From Chinchilla lanigera (Eukaryota > Chordata > Mammalia > Rodentia > Chinchillidae), in NCBI RefSeq assembly GCF_000276665.1, contig NW_004955483.1:7624726-7688725 (forward strand): a stretch of DNA of 64,000 bases, given 5' to 3'. The notes below the pieces were generated by a model. The model was not told the DNA's origin, searched no databases, and saw only the letters and a list, made by a program, of their open reading frames with translations. Shown one piece after another: positions 22,593-34,496 of the stretch. The translations under genes were made by a program, and so were the position numbers. The stretch's first letter is position 1; each line of letters opens with the position of its first letter.

Positions 22593-24250
22593 AGCTTACA
22601 TAGCCTACATGGAAAACAAGGATTTTGAAGTTTCAAGTAACTCAGCAGCCTAAAAACAACCTATATGTGAAGATGGGAAACAAGGAGACTTCCACCTCTA
22701 TTCTCCATCCCATCCCTACCAGCCAATACTGAAACCCTATGGGGTGGGAAGAGAGGACTCTAAGACCAAAAGAAAGAAAGATAGCATACTTTCTAATGGG
22801 ATGTGCCAGCAGCAGACTGTCCATCCAGGTTTTATGACTTTCATTCCATTTGTTCAAAATGCCACAAATAATTGCATGTGTAAACATAGAGTGATGGATT
22901 CACGGTGCAGTGGAGCCAGCCACAAGCCATCTATACATGGATGGTGTCATTTACTCCATTAATCTTTGTCTCCTGGATATATGATTCTAATCATTGTTTC
23001 CAGAATTACATGTATCAAAATCCCAAGCCCACTGCTTTCTTGTTTCCCAGAGGTTGGTTAGTTGGTTGGTTGGTTGGTTGGTTTGCTAATTAGTTGGTTT
23101 GGATTTCCATCCAGGAGAAAACCAAGTTCTACTCATCTGAGCATGCTCTAGTTAAACTGTGCTCCCCTCATCCAGCACAGCATGATTCCAATAATTGTGT
23201 GATTTTTAAAAGCTGGCACATACATGAAATATTATGGTGGTGATAGTGTCATAAAATGGTCATTCTGCTGCTTTCTAAACTCTAGTCACATCTCCTTCTG
23301 TATTTCTCAAATTCTGTTAAAGCCACTGGGAGTGCTGAAGACCATGCCCTAAATACTTCCAGATCTATGGAAAGAAATTCAAGTCCTATTTTATTCCAGA
23401 CACTCTCCAAAGGTTTAACTTGGGGTTTATGGTGAAATTGGAATCTTTTGTGACAACATGGGAGAATCTCCTAATTTTCAAGGGAGACGGCCGTTAAAAT
23501 TACTTTCAGTCTTACAAACCAAGCTAAACAGGTTTGGAAGGAATAATTAGAAGAGACTAGGGGACAAAAATTCATTCCCCAGAAGTATAAAGTTATCCTT
23601 TTCATAAAGAATTAGGATGAGGACCCCTCAGCCTCCCAGGCTCACCACTCTCCTTGTGTCCTACTGTCTATCCTATGGAGCACCTGCAAGGATGACACCT
23701 AGAGATAAATCCTGTGTCCTGAGAGGACCTGATGAGGTTGACTGCTGGGACATGGTGAGCAAAGACATAGTATCATAAAGAATGTTATGCTCCTGTGATG
23801 TATCGGATCCAGAGGCTCCACAAACCCAGTGCTGTTCTACATAAAGTGAAATAAAAGCTAGTCTCTTCTAATATTTCCTGTGTTGTTTCTATAATTCATG
23901 CTTTGATTTTAGAGAACATGAACTCAGCTAGCAGGTTGGGAGTTATAGTATTTCCTTGGATTATTTGGATTATTTGGCGGTCCAACATCATCCCTACATC
24001 ACCTGAACGACCATCCAAGAGAGTGATCCCCCTTAAACCTGGAACTTTATCCAGATAAATAAATAAACAAAATTTTCTCATAGGAGGGCTAAGGAAGAGG
24101 GAAATAACTTTATTTTTTCTGGATTTCTTGAATCAAATATATCACCTAACTAATATTCTCAAGTGATGTAAATGTCATAACTCTTTCCTTAGACTTGATG
24201 AAAATGTCACAGAAGTTTCTTCATCGCTTTGAATCTCAGTTCATTTCCCA
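22593..24250. other. unannotated unique DNA
   Basis: No repeat family or exon is recognised, apart from the GGTT microsatellite at 23053-23081. Confidence 0.5.
23053..23081. repeat. (GGTT)n microsatellite
   Basis: Tandem ggtt units with one 'ggttagttggtt' interruption. Confidence 0.9.
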
Positions 24251-24264
24251 ACCCAGTTATCTCT

Positions 24265-24840
24265 CTACTGAGTTCTCCTTCCGCTCCCAAAAAAGCGAAT
24301 GATCTCAAAGGCCCTCCTAACACCCGACCACGGCCCTGGCCGGAAGACCCAGGGACAGACCCGCGGGCTGGGCCCGGGATGGCACTGGAGACAAGGCAGC
24401 AGGGCTAGAGGCAGCTGTTTCAACCTTAGCAGGCAGCTGGCCAGAGCGCCCTGCTTGAAGCCCAGGCAGAAATGAGTGATTCCCGCGTCCTGTTCAGCAG
24501 CTCCCGGCTCTATCTCACATCTCCTTCCGGCCCACACTGCTCCTGCCACAGTGATTATGGAGGCAGCAGTTTGTACAGTAATTAGGATCCTCCTGGGCCA
24601 GCCAATCTCGGTGAGCGCAGATGCCAGCTGCTCCATCGCCAGAACTTCTCCTTGGCATCCCGTCTCCTCGGCACTCTTCTTCTCTCCGGACCCTCCTCTG
24701 TCCTCCTGGCTGCTAGCGTCACTCACACCAGATGAGACCAAGTAGGTGACGTCTCTTCTGTCCTCCTCTGTCTTCTGTCCCAGGTCCAAGGTTATTTCTT
24801 TTCTTGGCTCAGTGGGCGCAGTCCCCGTTCGAGACCAGGT
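24265..24840. promoter_or_regulatory. GC/CpG-richer block, candidate regulatory island
   Basis: Against an AT-rich surround this block is GC-rich and keeps many CpG dinucleotides ('cccgcgggctgggcccggga', 'gattcccgcgtcctg', 'ctagcgtcac'). It has several 'cagctg' E-boxes, a CRE-like 'ggtgacgtc' (about 24747) and a homeodomain-like 'gtaattaggatcc' (about 24579). The minus strand is open for 174 codons (24265-24789), the longest N-free open stretch outside the L1. The product has no domain I recognise, and openness is favoured by the GC content. It may be an unmethylated promoter, enhancer or 5' exon; the sequence alone cannot decide. Confidence 0.35.
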
Positions 24841-26448
24841 GGAAAAGCAGAGAGAAACCAGCCAACCTCAGTCACCCTCTGTTAAAGGGGCGTTTCAGTC
24901 ACAGCAGGTGTTGCTTCAATTTTCTATTTCCTGGTCTTTATGATTACACAGTGGCATAGGTTTCTGTAGCCCAGTGGACACTGTCAAGATTTATATTTCT
25001 CCCAACAATCATGACTCTGGTCTTTTCAGTACTGTAGCTCGTTCATTCAGGGTCCAGACACAGTAACCTTCCTGACGGGGGTAGGACGGGCATCCTGGGT
25101 GGGAACTCCCTGAGGGTGCCCAAATTCCTCTCCCCTTCAAATGTTGAGGTCTTCCCTCTTCTATTCCTAAGGCTTTGAAAGAGCAATAGGCAAGAGATCT
25201 CCATATTGCTCCCAAATCTGTCTCTTGATGAAAATGGGGGCACTTGCGCAGCATGTAAGAAATTGGCTTTCTTGACCCCTTGATTCCAGAAAACAGAACA
25301 GCATGCACTGAACAGAGTTGACCTTCCTAAGGGAAACCAGGACAAAGCCTGGGCAGCTGATCAGGCTGCTCTGCCTGGGAGCAGGGAAGGCTGCTGTGTT
25401 ACTACCCCACTTCCATCCTCTCTTCTCTGTGACTCACACTTGCCTGAGCGCCACATGCCTACATGACCAGGGATAATGGGCGTTTTAAACCCCTGCCCCC
25501 TCCCTATGACTCAAAAGAAGGACGTTGTAAGAAAGTGGCTCCCCACCCCAATGCTTTCCAACTCCCTCGGGCCAACCCACCCAGCTCCTCGGTGACTACC
25601 GCACTCCAGGCAGAAAGCCAGACTGATGTGATGGAAGTGACACTCTGCACCAGGACTGGGGGTGGGGGATAGAGGAGTATCACTGTTTGTTTGTTTGTTT
25701 CTGAAGATCAAACTTTATTTTGTAACTTTTTTATCAGTTCATGTTTGCAGTACACAATGAATACATTCACTGTGAGGAGTTGCTAAATACACAAATCCCA
25801 CTTTAGTCCTTTCTACCCTCCTTCCCCTTTCCCTCCCCTCGCTTTCCATCCTTAGAGGATTTTCAAAGATCCCCCAGAGCCTCCCTTGGATGGTCTTGAA
25901 GTGTCTGAGGCTCGACTTTAATCCCAGCTGGATACTTTAGAGGAGACAGGAAGCAGAACAAAGGAAAAAGGCCCTGAAAGAGGCAGCTTCTTTGTATTGA
26001 AGAAATGGTCCTTTTAATAGCTTTCTGCCTGCAGGCTCTGCAAGCCCTTCCCTAACTAGGGCAGATACCACCAGCCTTTCCTATAGCCCCTGGGCATCAC
26101 ATATCAGAGCCGGCCAGGGTTCTCCTGGCTCTGAATCTGGGCAGATTGGTGGTGAGTAGCAAACTGGCAGAATTGGTGGGGAAGCCCAAGAAGTTCTCAA
26201 GTCCAGGAAAGAGATACATGGTTGATGACCATGTAACCAATCAGCCAGAGTGAAGGCACCCTTGTTCCCTGTCCACAGGACCAGGCAAGTGAAGACAAGG
26301 CTCAGATTCCCCCACGAGCAGGGAGAGGGGAACCAGCCCAGCCCAAAGCTATGAAAGATTCACATCTACAGAGGCTGAGAAAGGGAAATGTCACAATGTG
26401 AGTAGCAGAAAGCATGGTCACAGCAAAGAGACCCTTGTATCACATATT
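24841..26448. other. unique, moderately GC-rich DNA
   Basis: No exon is recognised. Pairs of overlapping open stretches at 25009-25345 (minus) show no domain. A possible antisense L1 3'-end piece lies at 25690-25850, with 'aactttattttgtaac' and a pyrimidine tract 'cttccccttt'. Confidence 0.4.
25690..25850 (-). mobile_element. possible L1 3' UTR, antisense
   Basis: A T/TTTG-rich start, 'tcatgtttgcagtacacaatg' type text and a polypyrimidine tract (25812-25846) have the same order as reversed L1 3' UTRs elsewhere here. Weak. Confidence 0.3.
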
Positions 26449-26462
26449 AAGACCCTGGGAAA

Positions 26463-26567
26463 GGGGCTGGGAATTTAGCTCAGCGGCAAAGCGCCTGCCT
26501 GGCAAGCGCAAGGTCGTGAGTTCGGTTCCCGGTGCCGGAGAAAAACCAAAAAAACAAAACAAAACAA
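26463..26567 (+). mobile_element. ID SINE, young, with perfect target duplication
   Basis: Body 'ggggctgggaatttagctca' with box B 'gagttcggttcc', 'ggtgccggag' and a CAAAA-type tail. A perfect 14-bp duplication 'aagaccctgggaaa' flanks it (26449-26462 and 26568-26581). One base of box A (gcaaagcg rather than gcaaaagcg) differs from the other young copies. Confidence 0.95.
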
Positions 26568-26679
26568 AAGACCCTGGGAAAATGTTGGCCTCTATAGCTT
26601 CTTTGAAATGGAAGAATCATTCCATTCAAGCATGAAAATCTAGAATATCTAAAAATAACGAAACAAAAGTGCAGACCCA

Positions 26680-26775
26680 GGGACTGGGATATACGTAGCT
26701 CAGTGAGACAGTGCTTTCCTAGAATTTCCCAACTTTGATTCCCAGCACAGAAAAACAAAATAAAACTTAAAAAAG
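26680..26775 (+). mobile_element. ID SINE, old copy
   Basis: 'gggactgggatatacgtagctcagtg', read as two pieces, then 'tgctttcctag' and 'tttgattcccagcac' with an A-rich tail. It is diverged from the youngest type and lies about 110 bp from the young copy at 26463. Confidence 0.75.
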
Positions 26776-27157
26776 TAAAGTCCCAGGCTAAAAATGAGTC
26801 TATCCTAAGTACTGCATTGAACGCAAATGAAAGTATGCTGCCCATGACAACCAGAGTGTACAGATCTAAATTAATAATGATGTAGACCACTTGAGACTTT
26901 TGTGTTACTTCTTTTATTTTTGTTTTTACTCCTGATTTTGGAATGAGCTCATGGCAACCACCAGCATCATCTCTGACACCCAGGTCTGCCCATGAGGCAC
27001 GTTTGCCCTGTCTTGGTGGCCAGATAGAGACTGTAGGGTCAGTTTATTAACAGTGGTATCCAGGGGCTCAAAAAGGTCCCAGTCTTACTCAGTCTTGTCA
27101 ACTATCCCAGCCTTATAGATCCTAAGTAGAACTTATCCTTGTGAGGTTATCCTGAAG
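26776..27157. other. unannotated DNA
   Basis: No feature is recognised. Confidence 0.5.
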
Positions 27158-27555
27158 AAAGAAGAAAGGAAAGGAAAGGAAAGGAAAGGAAAGGAAAGGA
27201 AAGGAAAGGAAAGGAAAGGAAAGGAANNNNNNNNNNNNNNNNNNNNNNNNNNNNNNNNNNNNNNNNNNNNNNNNNNNNNNNNNNNNNNNNNNNNNNNNNN
27301 NNNNNNNNNNNNNNNNNNNNNNNNNNNNNNNNNNNNNNNNNNNNNNNNNNNNNNNNNNNNNNNNNNNNNNNNNNNNNNNNNNNNNNNNNNNNNNNNNNNN
27401 NNNNNNNNNNNNNNNNNNNNNNNNNNNNNNNNNNNNNNNNNNNNNNNNNNNNNNNNNNNNNNNNNNNNNNNNNNNNNNNNNNNNNNNNNNNNNNNNNNNN
27501 NNNNNNNNNNNNNNNNNNNNNNNNNNNNNNNAAAGGAAAGGAAAGGAAAGGAAAA
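27158..27555. repeat. (GGAAA)n satellite containing an assembly gap
   Basis: Perfect pentamer repeats flank 305 N (27227-27531) on both sides in the same register and strand. The gap is therefore most simply more of the same repeat, whose true length is unknown. Confidence 0.95.
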
Positions 27556-28871
27556 AAAGAAAAAAGAAAAGAACTGACATTGTCATGAGCTGACTTCCAC
27601 TTGGCAGATAGGTAAGAAGGAGACCTGTGATCCCCACCCCACCTATACCGCTTCCTCTCTTCCCAGCTTGTTCCTTCTCCAGCATTTGATTAACAGATGA
27701 TTATTTTCATGAAAGCAAGCCTGCTCAAAGCTTCAGACCTCTTGCAAGAAACTGTTATTGTGATTCCATCTTTCAAACTTTGCCGTGCTAATAATCCCTT
27801 TAGACTCATAAAGACTTACTGGAACCAGCATTGGGATTAATTGAATTTGTAGCTTCAACAAACAGAGGCAGCTACTCTATTATTAGTGTTAAGATTTCTA
27901 TGGTAAATTTTGATAATTTTACACTCTTTATGTTAAAGGGACCAGTTATCAAACACACTGCAGCCTCAACTCTGTATGTTCTGACCCACAGTCCTTCCTG
28001 TTATTCATAGGCAAGATACAAACTATGTATTTACTTAATGTGTACGTATTTGTTTTTAATGGCTCTAAATTAGTAATAACAAAGTCTTCTTATTCCATAT
28101 TTTTTTCTTTTTTTGGCATCTTTACCTCCTATTACTATTTTTCTCTTCATGGGAGACATTTTTTGTGTCCCGTTTCATTTTTCTTTAGGAGTATTTTTCA
28201 GATTCTGAGTATTTATACAATGTAGCTTCAGGACCTGGTAAAAAGATGGCTTTTAAGTGCGAGGGACAGCTTGCTGGCATTTCTACTGTAAGATGTAACA
28301 GCATGGACGCAGAGCCGGGCCTGAGCTCTGGTCCCAGCATTCATCCTCCTCCACATCATCTTTTCCTTTCATTAGTAAAGTTTTTAAAAGTGAGGAGAAG
28401 AAAAGTTGGGCAATTTCTAATATCTCTAGACCGTTTCTAAGTCTCTATTTTTTACAATTATATGATGCTATTTTTAAAAACCTATAAATATCCCTCTCAG
28501 TAACAAATCCCAAGTAGTTCTATTTTCTAATTTACTGTACCCCTAGTTATTGCTCTAGAATCTAGGAAAATGAGAAAGACTTTTTCCCACAAGAAAACAT
28601 TGTCTAACATAGTATTTTGGTGAAGGTATTTTTCCCTTAGAATCTAAACGTGTGTGTGTGTGTTTGTATATGTATGTACGTGTGTGCATTTGGTGTGGGG
28701 AATACATACAAATATGGTGAGCAAGATGGTCATAGTGAGGAAGAAAGAAGTCTAATTTTAGAGTAAACGGTTTAACCACTTCTGTTCTGGAGTTTCAGCA
28801 AGTTAAAATATATTGATAAAGTGGGGAAATATAAACTTGGAGCAACATCAACATTATGCTCCGTTCTTTGT
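27556..28871. other. unannotated DNA
   Basis: No repeat family or exon is recognised. A short TG/TA-rich run lies at 28650-28690. Confidence 0.5.
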
Positions 28872-29064
28872 TGCAGTGCTGGGGAAAACCCAGGAACTGA
28901 CACTGAGCTACCTCCTCAGCCAACGCCCCACCATTTTTGAATGTTTTATTTTGACACAGGGTCTTGCTAAGTCACTAAGTTGCCCAAACTAGGTTTGAAC
29001 TTGTAGTCCTCCTTCCCCAGCTGCCTCAGAGTCCTGGGATTACAGGTGCACACCCCCACACCCC
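28872..29064 (-). mobile_element. B1-dID SINE
   Basis: An antisense ID half ('gtgctggggaaaacccagga', 'actgagctacctcctcagcc') and T-rich linker are followed by an antisense B1 half ('gggtcttgctaagtcac', 'tgggattacaggtgcac'). It shows the same B1-then-ID order as the copy at 284-554. Confidence 0.8.
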
Positions 29065-31124
29065 CTTCAAGCCCCGTTTTTTATGAGTGCTCCCAGATGG
29101 TAGATACTGTAAGTGTATAAGCCACCCAGTCTTAGCAACCGTGGACTTTGGGGTGAGCATCTGCTCGGGAATGAGAGGAGGTCTTACAGCTAAGCCTCGG
29201 TTCTTTACGTGTCAAGCACATACTCCCGGTAAGAGAAACAGTAGAGTTGCAGGGTTGGAAGAAGTACTAAAGTTCTTCTAGTCTAACTTCCATGCCACGA
29301 AATCTTTGCAAAGACTCAATGATTCAACACAAAAGAGATAAGCTTGTGGAGAAAGACCCAGGCACTCTGTACAAGACCAAGCAGGTTCGAAGGGTATTAT
29401 TTCCTCGCTGTCATTCGACTGAAACTGCGCTTGCTCAAGGAGGTGTGTAAAAATGGGAAAATGACATCCACAACCCAGCCAGACTTTAAAGAGGGGTTGA
29501 TATGCACAGATGAAGCACACTTCCCGACATTTCCACTCCCCAGGAGAGCGTACTACGCGGGGATTTATTGAGAGAACCTTGTCGTGGCAGGAAGCAGGCT
29601 GGTGGTTGCACGGATGGAGACGCGATCCTGGCTAATTCCACGTAGTTTGCCCGCCCTCTAGTGATGGAAGTGGAGATGGCAGCTCTCTGGGTCTCTCTCA
29701 GAGTCTGGCTGGAGAAATAGGGGTTCCCCCACCCGCAAAGTTTTGTCTATCTCTTTGGAACCTCGGTGCGAAGTTACAGAACAAGTGGTCTTTCAAAGAC
29801 TTCTTAATTAGAACATCTCGCTTGTTTATAATGATCATGGCACTTACAAAAGACCATATGTCTTTGAGACGCTGCTTGGCAAGGCTTCTCCAATGTTTAC
29901 TAATCTATTTTGTATCCCATGCTAATAATAGTCCAGTGGGTCCCCTGGCAGAGCAGTGGGGACTGAGGACTTCTTGTTTCTTCTATTACTCAGAACCCCG
30001 CCTTCAAAATGTGAAAGGCCTCTTAGTTCCTGTGGAAGAAATAAAACAGAGCTCAAAGTTTCCCAAATGCTGTTATTTTGGGAAACATTTATTTCAAGGG
30101 CTAAATTGTAATCTTTTGACAAATCAACACTGAGCCTTGCTCTGAACTGTTTGTTACACACAGACTTAACTATTCTTTAAAAAAAAATCTTAAATGCATG
30201 CCAAGCCATTTTACAATAGCAGCCATCACATAATTATGTCTCACAGCGTTATAGCTTTTTAGGTTAGGAAGACTAGAGGTGAACTCAGATTTTAGAGGGC
30301 CAAATTGATGTCTACCTTCAGAGGTAACTGGTCCAAGGTCATACAGCTGAATTTTCCATACTGTACCACCCTTTCCACAATGTGTGTGATTAAAATCAGA
30401 TTGAGAGTAAATGGATGTACCTACACTGTCTACCACCAACATAAACTAAAGAAATACCAAGCAATCATTTTGTCTCACTTCAGTAACACTGCAGTAGCAA
30501 ACATGTTCCGTTAACCCTTTAACTCCTTAGGTCTGATTTCAGTCACCCAGACTGCCCAACAACTATCAGTCATTTCAGTACACAGTTTTGTGGCAGTTTA
30601 CAAATGTCTGCAAATTAACTGGTTAGGTTTGGTATTATGTATAGTCCAAAGCTGTTTAGTTTATGGGAATTAAACATCAGTATGTGAATTTAGAAATCAA
30701 CTGGACATTTCTCATGCACAAAGAGTACGGGCATAATAATCAAGGTCTTTTCCTTTTGTTGAGTTATCACAGGGAGGAAAACACTTTAAGGATTTGTCTT
30801 TTCTTAATAATGATAACTCAGTAGTTCCAAGTTGCAGAATTGTTCATTGCAACGTATTTTATATATTGGGAATGACTTTTACCCAACTGCTCTCGCTACT
30901 TGGGAAATGATGGCAATACAGCAGCTATTTCTACAGACCTCTGAAATGACTCCTAGCAGTGAGAAGTGACCTGTTCCCAAGCAGGAAATGTGAACTATCC
31001 AAATCACAAGTATAAGGAGGCATCACTATGTCTGTAGGTACATGCTTGTACTTAGGGAGTAACGTAAGTCAAACTAGTGTATTGCTTAGTATACATTCAC
31101 TGTTTAATGTGCATCCACCAGCAG
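29065..31124. other. unique DNA, repeat-poor
   Basis: No exon is recognised. It holds a candidate CTCF site (29649-29668) and a weak MIR-like core piece near 30325-30345 ('ggtccaaggtcatacagctg'). Confidence 0.45.
29649..29668 (-). promoter_or_regulatory. candidate CTCF binding site
   Basis: 'gcccgccctctagtgatgg' fits the reversed CTCF core (GCCMYCTRSTGG) with one mismatch in the last GG. It sits in repeat-poor DNA. Confidence 0.35.
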
Positions 31125-31300
31125 TCTAATTGCTTTATCCCTATTAATTCACTGATTCCACACAGTAAGCTTGTGGTATAATTACCCAGATATCCCCACT
31201 GAACACAAAAATAGCTTCATTTTCATCAAAGTATCTCCAAGTTTTCTAAACACATTATCTCATTAACTGTAACAATGTTCCTGTGGGATTATCAAATGCT
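31125..31300 (-). mobile_element. MIR-like fossils, two fragments
   Basis: 'attgctttatccctattaa', 'ataattacccagatatcccc' (31127-31198) and 'cacattatctcattaactg' (31251-31269) match pieces of the reversed MIR consensus. Confidence 0.45.
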
Positions 31301-32445
31301 TCATTTCGTATTTTCTTTATTAGTACTATATCATACTATTTTTGACCCTGGGACTATGTTCCTAATTTTTAGTATCTGTCATTGTTGCTGCCTTGGGGGC
31401 AGGATCCATGCTTTAATTCTCTGAATTCTCTCATTATAAATAACTTTATTATATGTGCAGGGTGGCTTCTCTGAATTTGTTTCTTTATATCTAAATTTAC
31501 TGCTGATGTTTTATTAATAGAGAGGGTTTATGCCATAAAGAGCCCTTATTTTCCAAGGAGGAAAGCTAAATTTCATTGAAAGTTTGAGAAACAATTAAAT
31601 TTAACTCTGGCAATGTAGAACTGTTTCCTTCAGTTATAAAAGTATTTTGGAATCATGAATGCTAAGGGAAAGAAGTTGGAGAAAGTTCACTGCTGATGTG
31701 ATTATGTACTCTTCAGAGACCAAAAAAAAGTCACAGCACATGTGCCAATGCCAGAAATTTTAACAAGACTGAAGAGTGGTAGTGAGTCAGCTCCTAAGAG
31801 GCAGAACTATAACTCTAGGAAATTTGAACTGAAGCCAAGCTTACAGGGCTAAGATATCTCTCAGGTTTTAGAGAACACCCAGACAGCAATTCCCAGGATA
31901 TGAACTACTTTGCATAAAGTAATTGACCACACAAACTACAAGGCTATTTTTTAATCAGTTTGCCAAAAGTTCAACTTATACTCCTCTCTAAGAACAAGCA
32001 TGCACCTACAAATGTACTTTCTTATATTTGTGATTTGGATGGTTTACATTTCTGTCTTGGGAACAGAGGCAAATTATTTTGCATTATACAGTTGGCAGTA
32101 TCTATGTATTTTCAAACTCAAGATGAAAAGTGGAAAAACTCGGTACACATAATATTATTCTAATGTGTATTTTTCTTTGGTCAATAAATGCACTTGAGTA
32201 TCTCCTCTAGGAGAGTTCTTTTATGGAAACCATCAGTAAGGAAGCAAAGTCTTCCCTCTTAAATGCTCACAGCTTATGTCTACTCAGAAATAAGCACTTC
32301 GGGCATCTGCCAGGATAGCACGCTGCAGAATATCGTGGTGACTAAGGCAGAGTCATAGATTAGCTATGGGAGTACAAGAAGAAAGCATATCTCTAGCTAC
32401 AGGAATTCAGATGGATTTCATGGAGAGGGTAAAAGAATACAGACC
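31301..32445. other. unannotated DNA
   Basis: No repeat family or exon is recognised. Confidence 0.5.
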
Positions 32446-32525
32446 TTTTTTTTTTTTGTACCGAGAATCAAACTCAGGATCTTGCACTTGACCGGCAGGT
32501 GCTTGTGCCACTGAGCTATATATAT
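32446..32525 (-). mobile_element. ID SINE, antisense
   Basis: A T12 tail (32446-32457) precedes reversed ID text: 'gtaccgagaatcaaactc' (box B side), 'ttgcacttgaccggcaggtg', 'cttgtgccactgagctata' (box A side). It matches the older ID type found at 2870. Confidence 0.8.
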
Positions 32526-32559
32526 AAAAGGAAAGAATGTGAGATAAGACTAAAATAGT

Positions 32560-32925
32560 ATTTTAGAGTCAGGCAAATTTTTCAATCTATGGTAAGCTGA
32601 ACAACTAATTTGAAGACAACAATATGCAATATAACAACCATTGTTGAATTCCTACCATCTTGATTAGTGAAGCTCTGTATCGTTTCTAATGTTTTTTAAT
32701 TATTTTTTATTCTCTTTAATGGTTTGATCAATCTTGCAGTCTTACATCTGGTAATCTCAGCAACTTCACTGAAGATAACAATATGTACTATAACAACCGT
32801 TATTAATTTCCTATCTTCACGTTTTGAAATTCTGTATCTTTATTGTTTTTGTGTTGGTTTGTTTGCATCTTTGTTGTTGCTGTTTTGGTTTCTTGTCTCT
32901 TTAAAATCAAAAGAAAACTAAAAGC
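32560..32925 (+). mobile_element. L1 3' UTR with tandem module
   Basis: A module starting 'gaagacaacaatatgcaata' at 32612 recurs as 'gaagataacaatatgtacta' at 32771, 159 bp apart. Each is followed by 'taacaaccattgtt' or 'taacaaccgttatt'. The same module occurs at 62844 in the large L1 and in the split target L1 at 56600/63000. It ends 'tctttaaaatcaaaagaaaac'. No ORF2 precedes it, so it is a 5'-truncated insertion. Confidence 0.75.
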
Positions 32926-34067
32926 AAAGTCATCACAAAAATGCTACATCCAGGAGGGAACCCACACTGTATATGCAAGAGAAGTTTAAATGATTCCTGA
33001 AGCAAGAGGCAGAACAAAGAAAAGGAACCTTTCCAACAAGTGAAATGCAAGTTCTGGGGATGTTAAGACAAACAAGATAATTAGGACAAATGCTGCCTAA
33101 CAGCATGCCTCTGTCTCTCGAGAGGTAGCAGTTAATGATACCAAGTTCAGCTCTGAAGAATTGGTTGTGGGCATTGCACATGGGGCACTTTGACTCTGGC
33201 ACTGTCTCTAAATGACTGCAACTTTATTGGTCCTTAGGGCACAAGGTCAAGACCCAATTTTTTTATCAAGCCCTCTACAATTATAATGAGGATGCTATGC
33301 AGTAATAACACAGATTATATTTTCGAGTGAACACACCCAGTGGTTAGGCAGGATAATGAGCGCACCTTCCATTAATCAAACAATGCAACATAACACTGGA
33401 ATGCGGGATTTATTCTTCCTCCCCCCAAAAATAAATTCAGTTTTGTTTTCAATTGATTTTTAGGTTATTTACTCTAGAGAATAACAACAACAAAAGCCTA
33501 GTTCCTAGTTGCGAAGGGTGAGCACAATAAGAAAATTGGAAAAATGCTGGGGATTCTTGCTTAAATTTTTAGCTGTAATGTTCTTTTTTCCCGAAAAAAA
33601 CATTATTTTTCAACCTCATGGGTACCAAACACTTCATATAAAGAAAAATAAAAGCTTCACAAAAAAAAGATGAATAAGACTTTGAGGAGAATACATCATT
33701 TGCACAATTCCAGCCATGGTCACTATCTAAGTTCACTATTCACTAGTCTATTTAATTCTCTTGTGTTCTGGAGGATTTTCTGGGTTTTAGAAAGAAAGAC
33801 CGCATCAATTTGAGATTGCTTCCTCCCCACGCTAATTTGTCACCCTTCTCAAGTTCTTCCTATCACAAAAGCACTCTAACTGGACCTACACATGCAATTC
33901 TTAGCTGCTACCTTTGTTTTTGCAATTGCATTTTCACATCAATATTCATTTATAAAGTTCACAGCTATTGATAACCCACTGTGCTATGTACTCACTGTAA
34001 TAGTTTGTTATTTCTCTGTTATTCTCATAACCCAAACTTCTACACCTATTCCTATAGACATATATTA
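32926..34067. other. unannotated DNA
   Basis: No repeat family or exon is recognised. Confidence 0.5.
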
Positions 34068-34496
34068 TGTATGGCTCATAACTAGACATCCCCCAAAGCC
34101 TTATATGGTCATAGGTGGGGCCCTTTGGAGATAGAAGCATCCAGGCTGTATAATGCTGGAATCCAGGATGTGATGCTGAGATTGACTCATGGTACAGTGC
34201 TAAGATTAAGGCTGACTCACCCTGGATGTCAGTGCTACTTGTCCTAAGGTTGAGTAGCCTGGATAGGCTATAAGGGACAAGAAGAGGGTTGTTGCTTGTC
34301 ACTTGCTGCCTGCTCCCTTCTGCCTTCTACCTGCCATGAACTGTTTCTCCTCTAAGATGCCTATCTGCCATACAACACTGCCTCAGAGCCAGCCAAATAT
34401 GAACTGAAATCTCTATAATCTCTAAACCAAGTAAACCTTTAACTTCGAGTGTTGGGTATTTTGTCTGAGCAATGAGAAAAGCAACTGAGACAATAT
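34068..34496 (+). mobile_element. rodent MaLR-type LTR, copy A
   Basis: Starts 'tgtatggctcata'. Shared landmarks with copies B (37820) and C (50595) are 'cataggtggggccc', 'agtgctacttgtcctaagg', 'ggataggctataaggga', 'ctgccatgaactgtttctcc', 'accaagtaaacc' and 'ttgggtattttgtct'. It behaves as a solo LTR of an ORR1/MT-like ERVL-MaLR family. Confidence 0.7.

Noticed and set aside
24265..24789. New 174-residue protein
   Set aside because: Unsupported by any domain, conservation or splice evidence that I can see, and GC-rich DNA yields long chance ORFs. Kept as a regulatory candidate and finding only.
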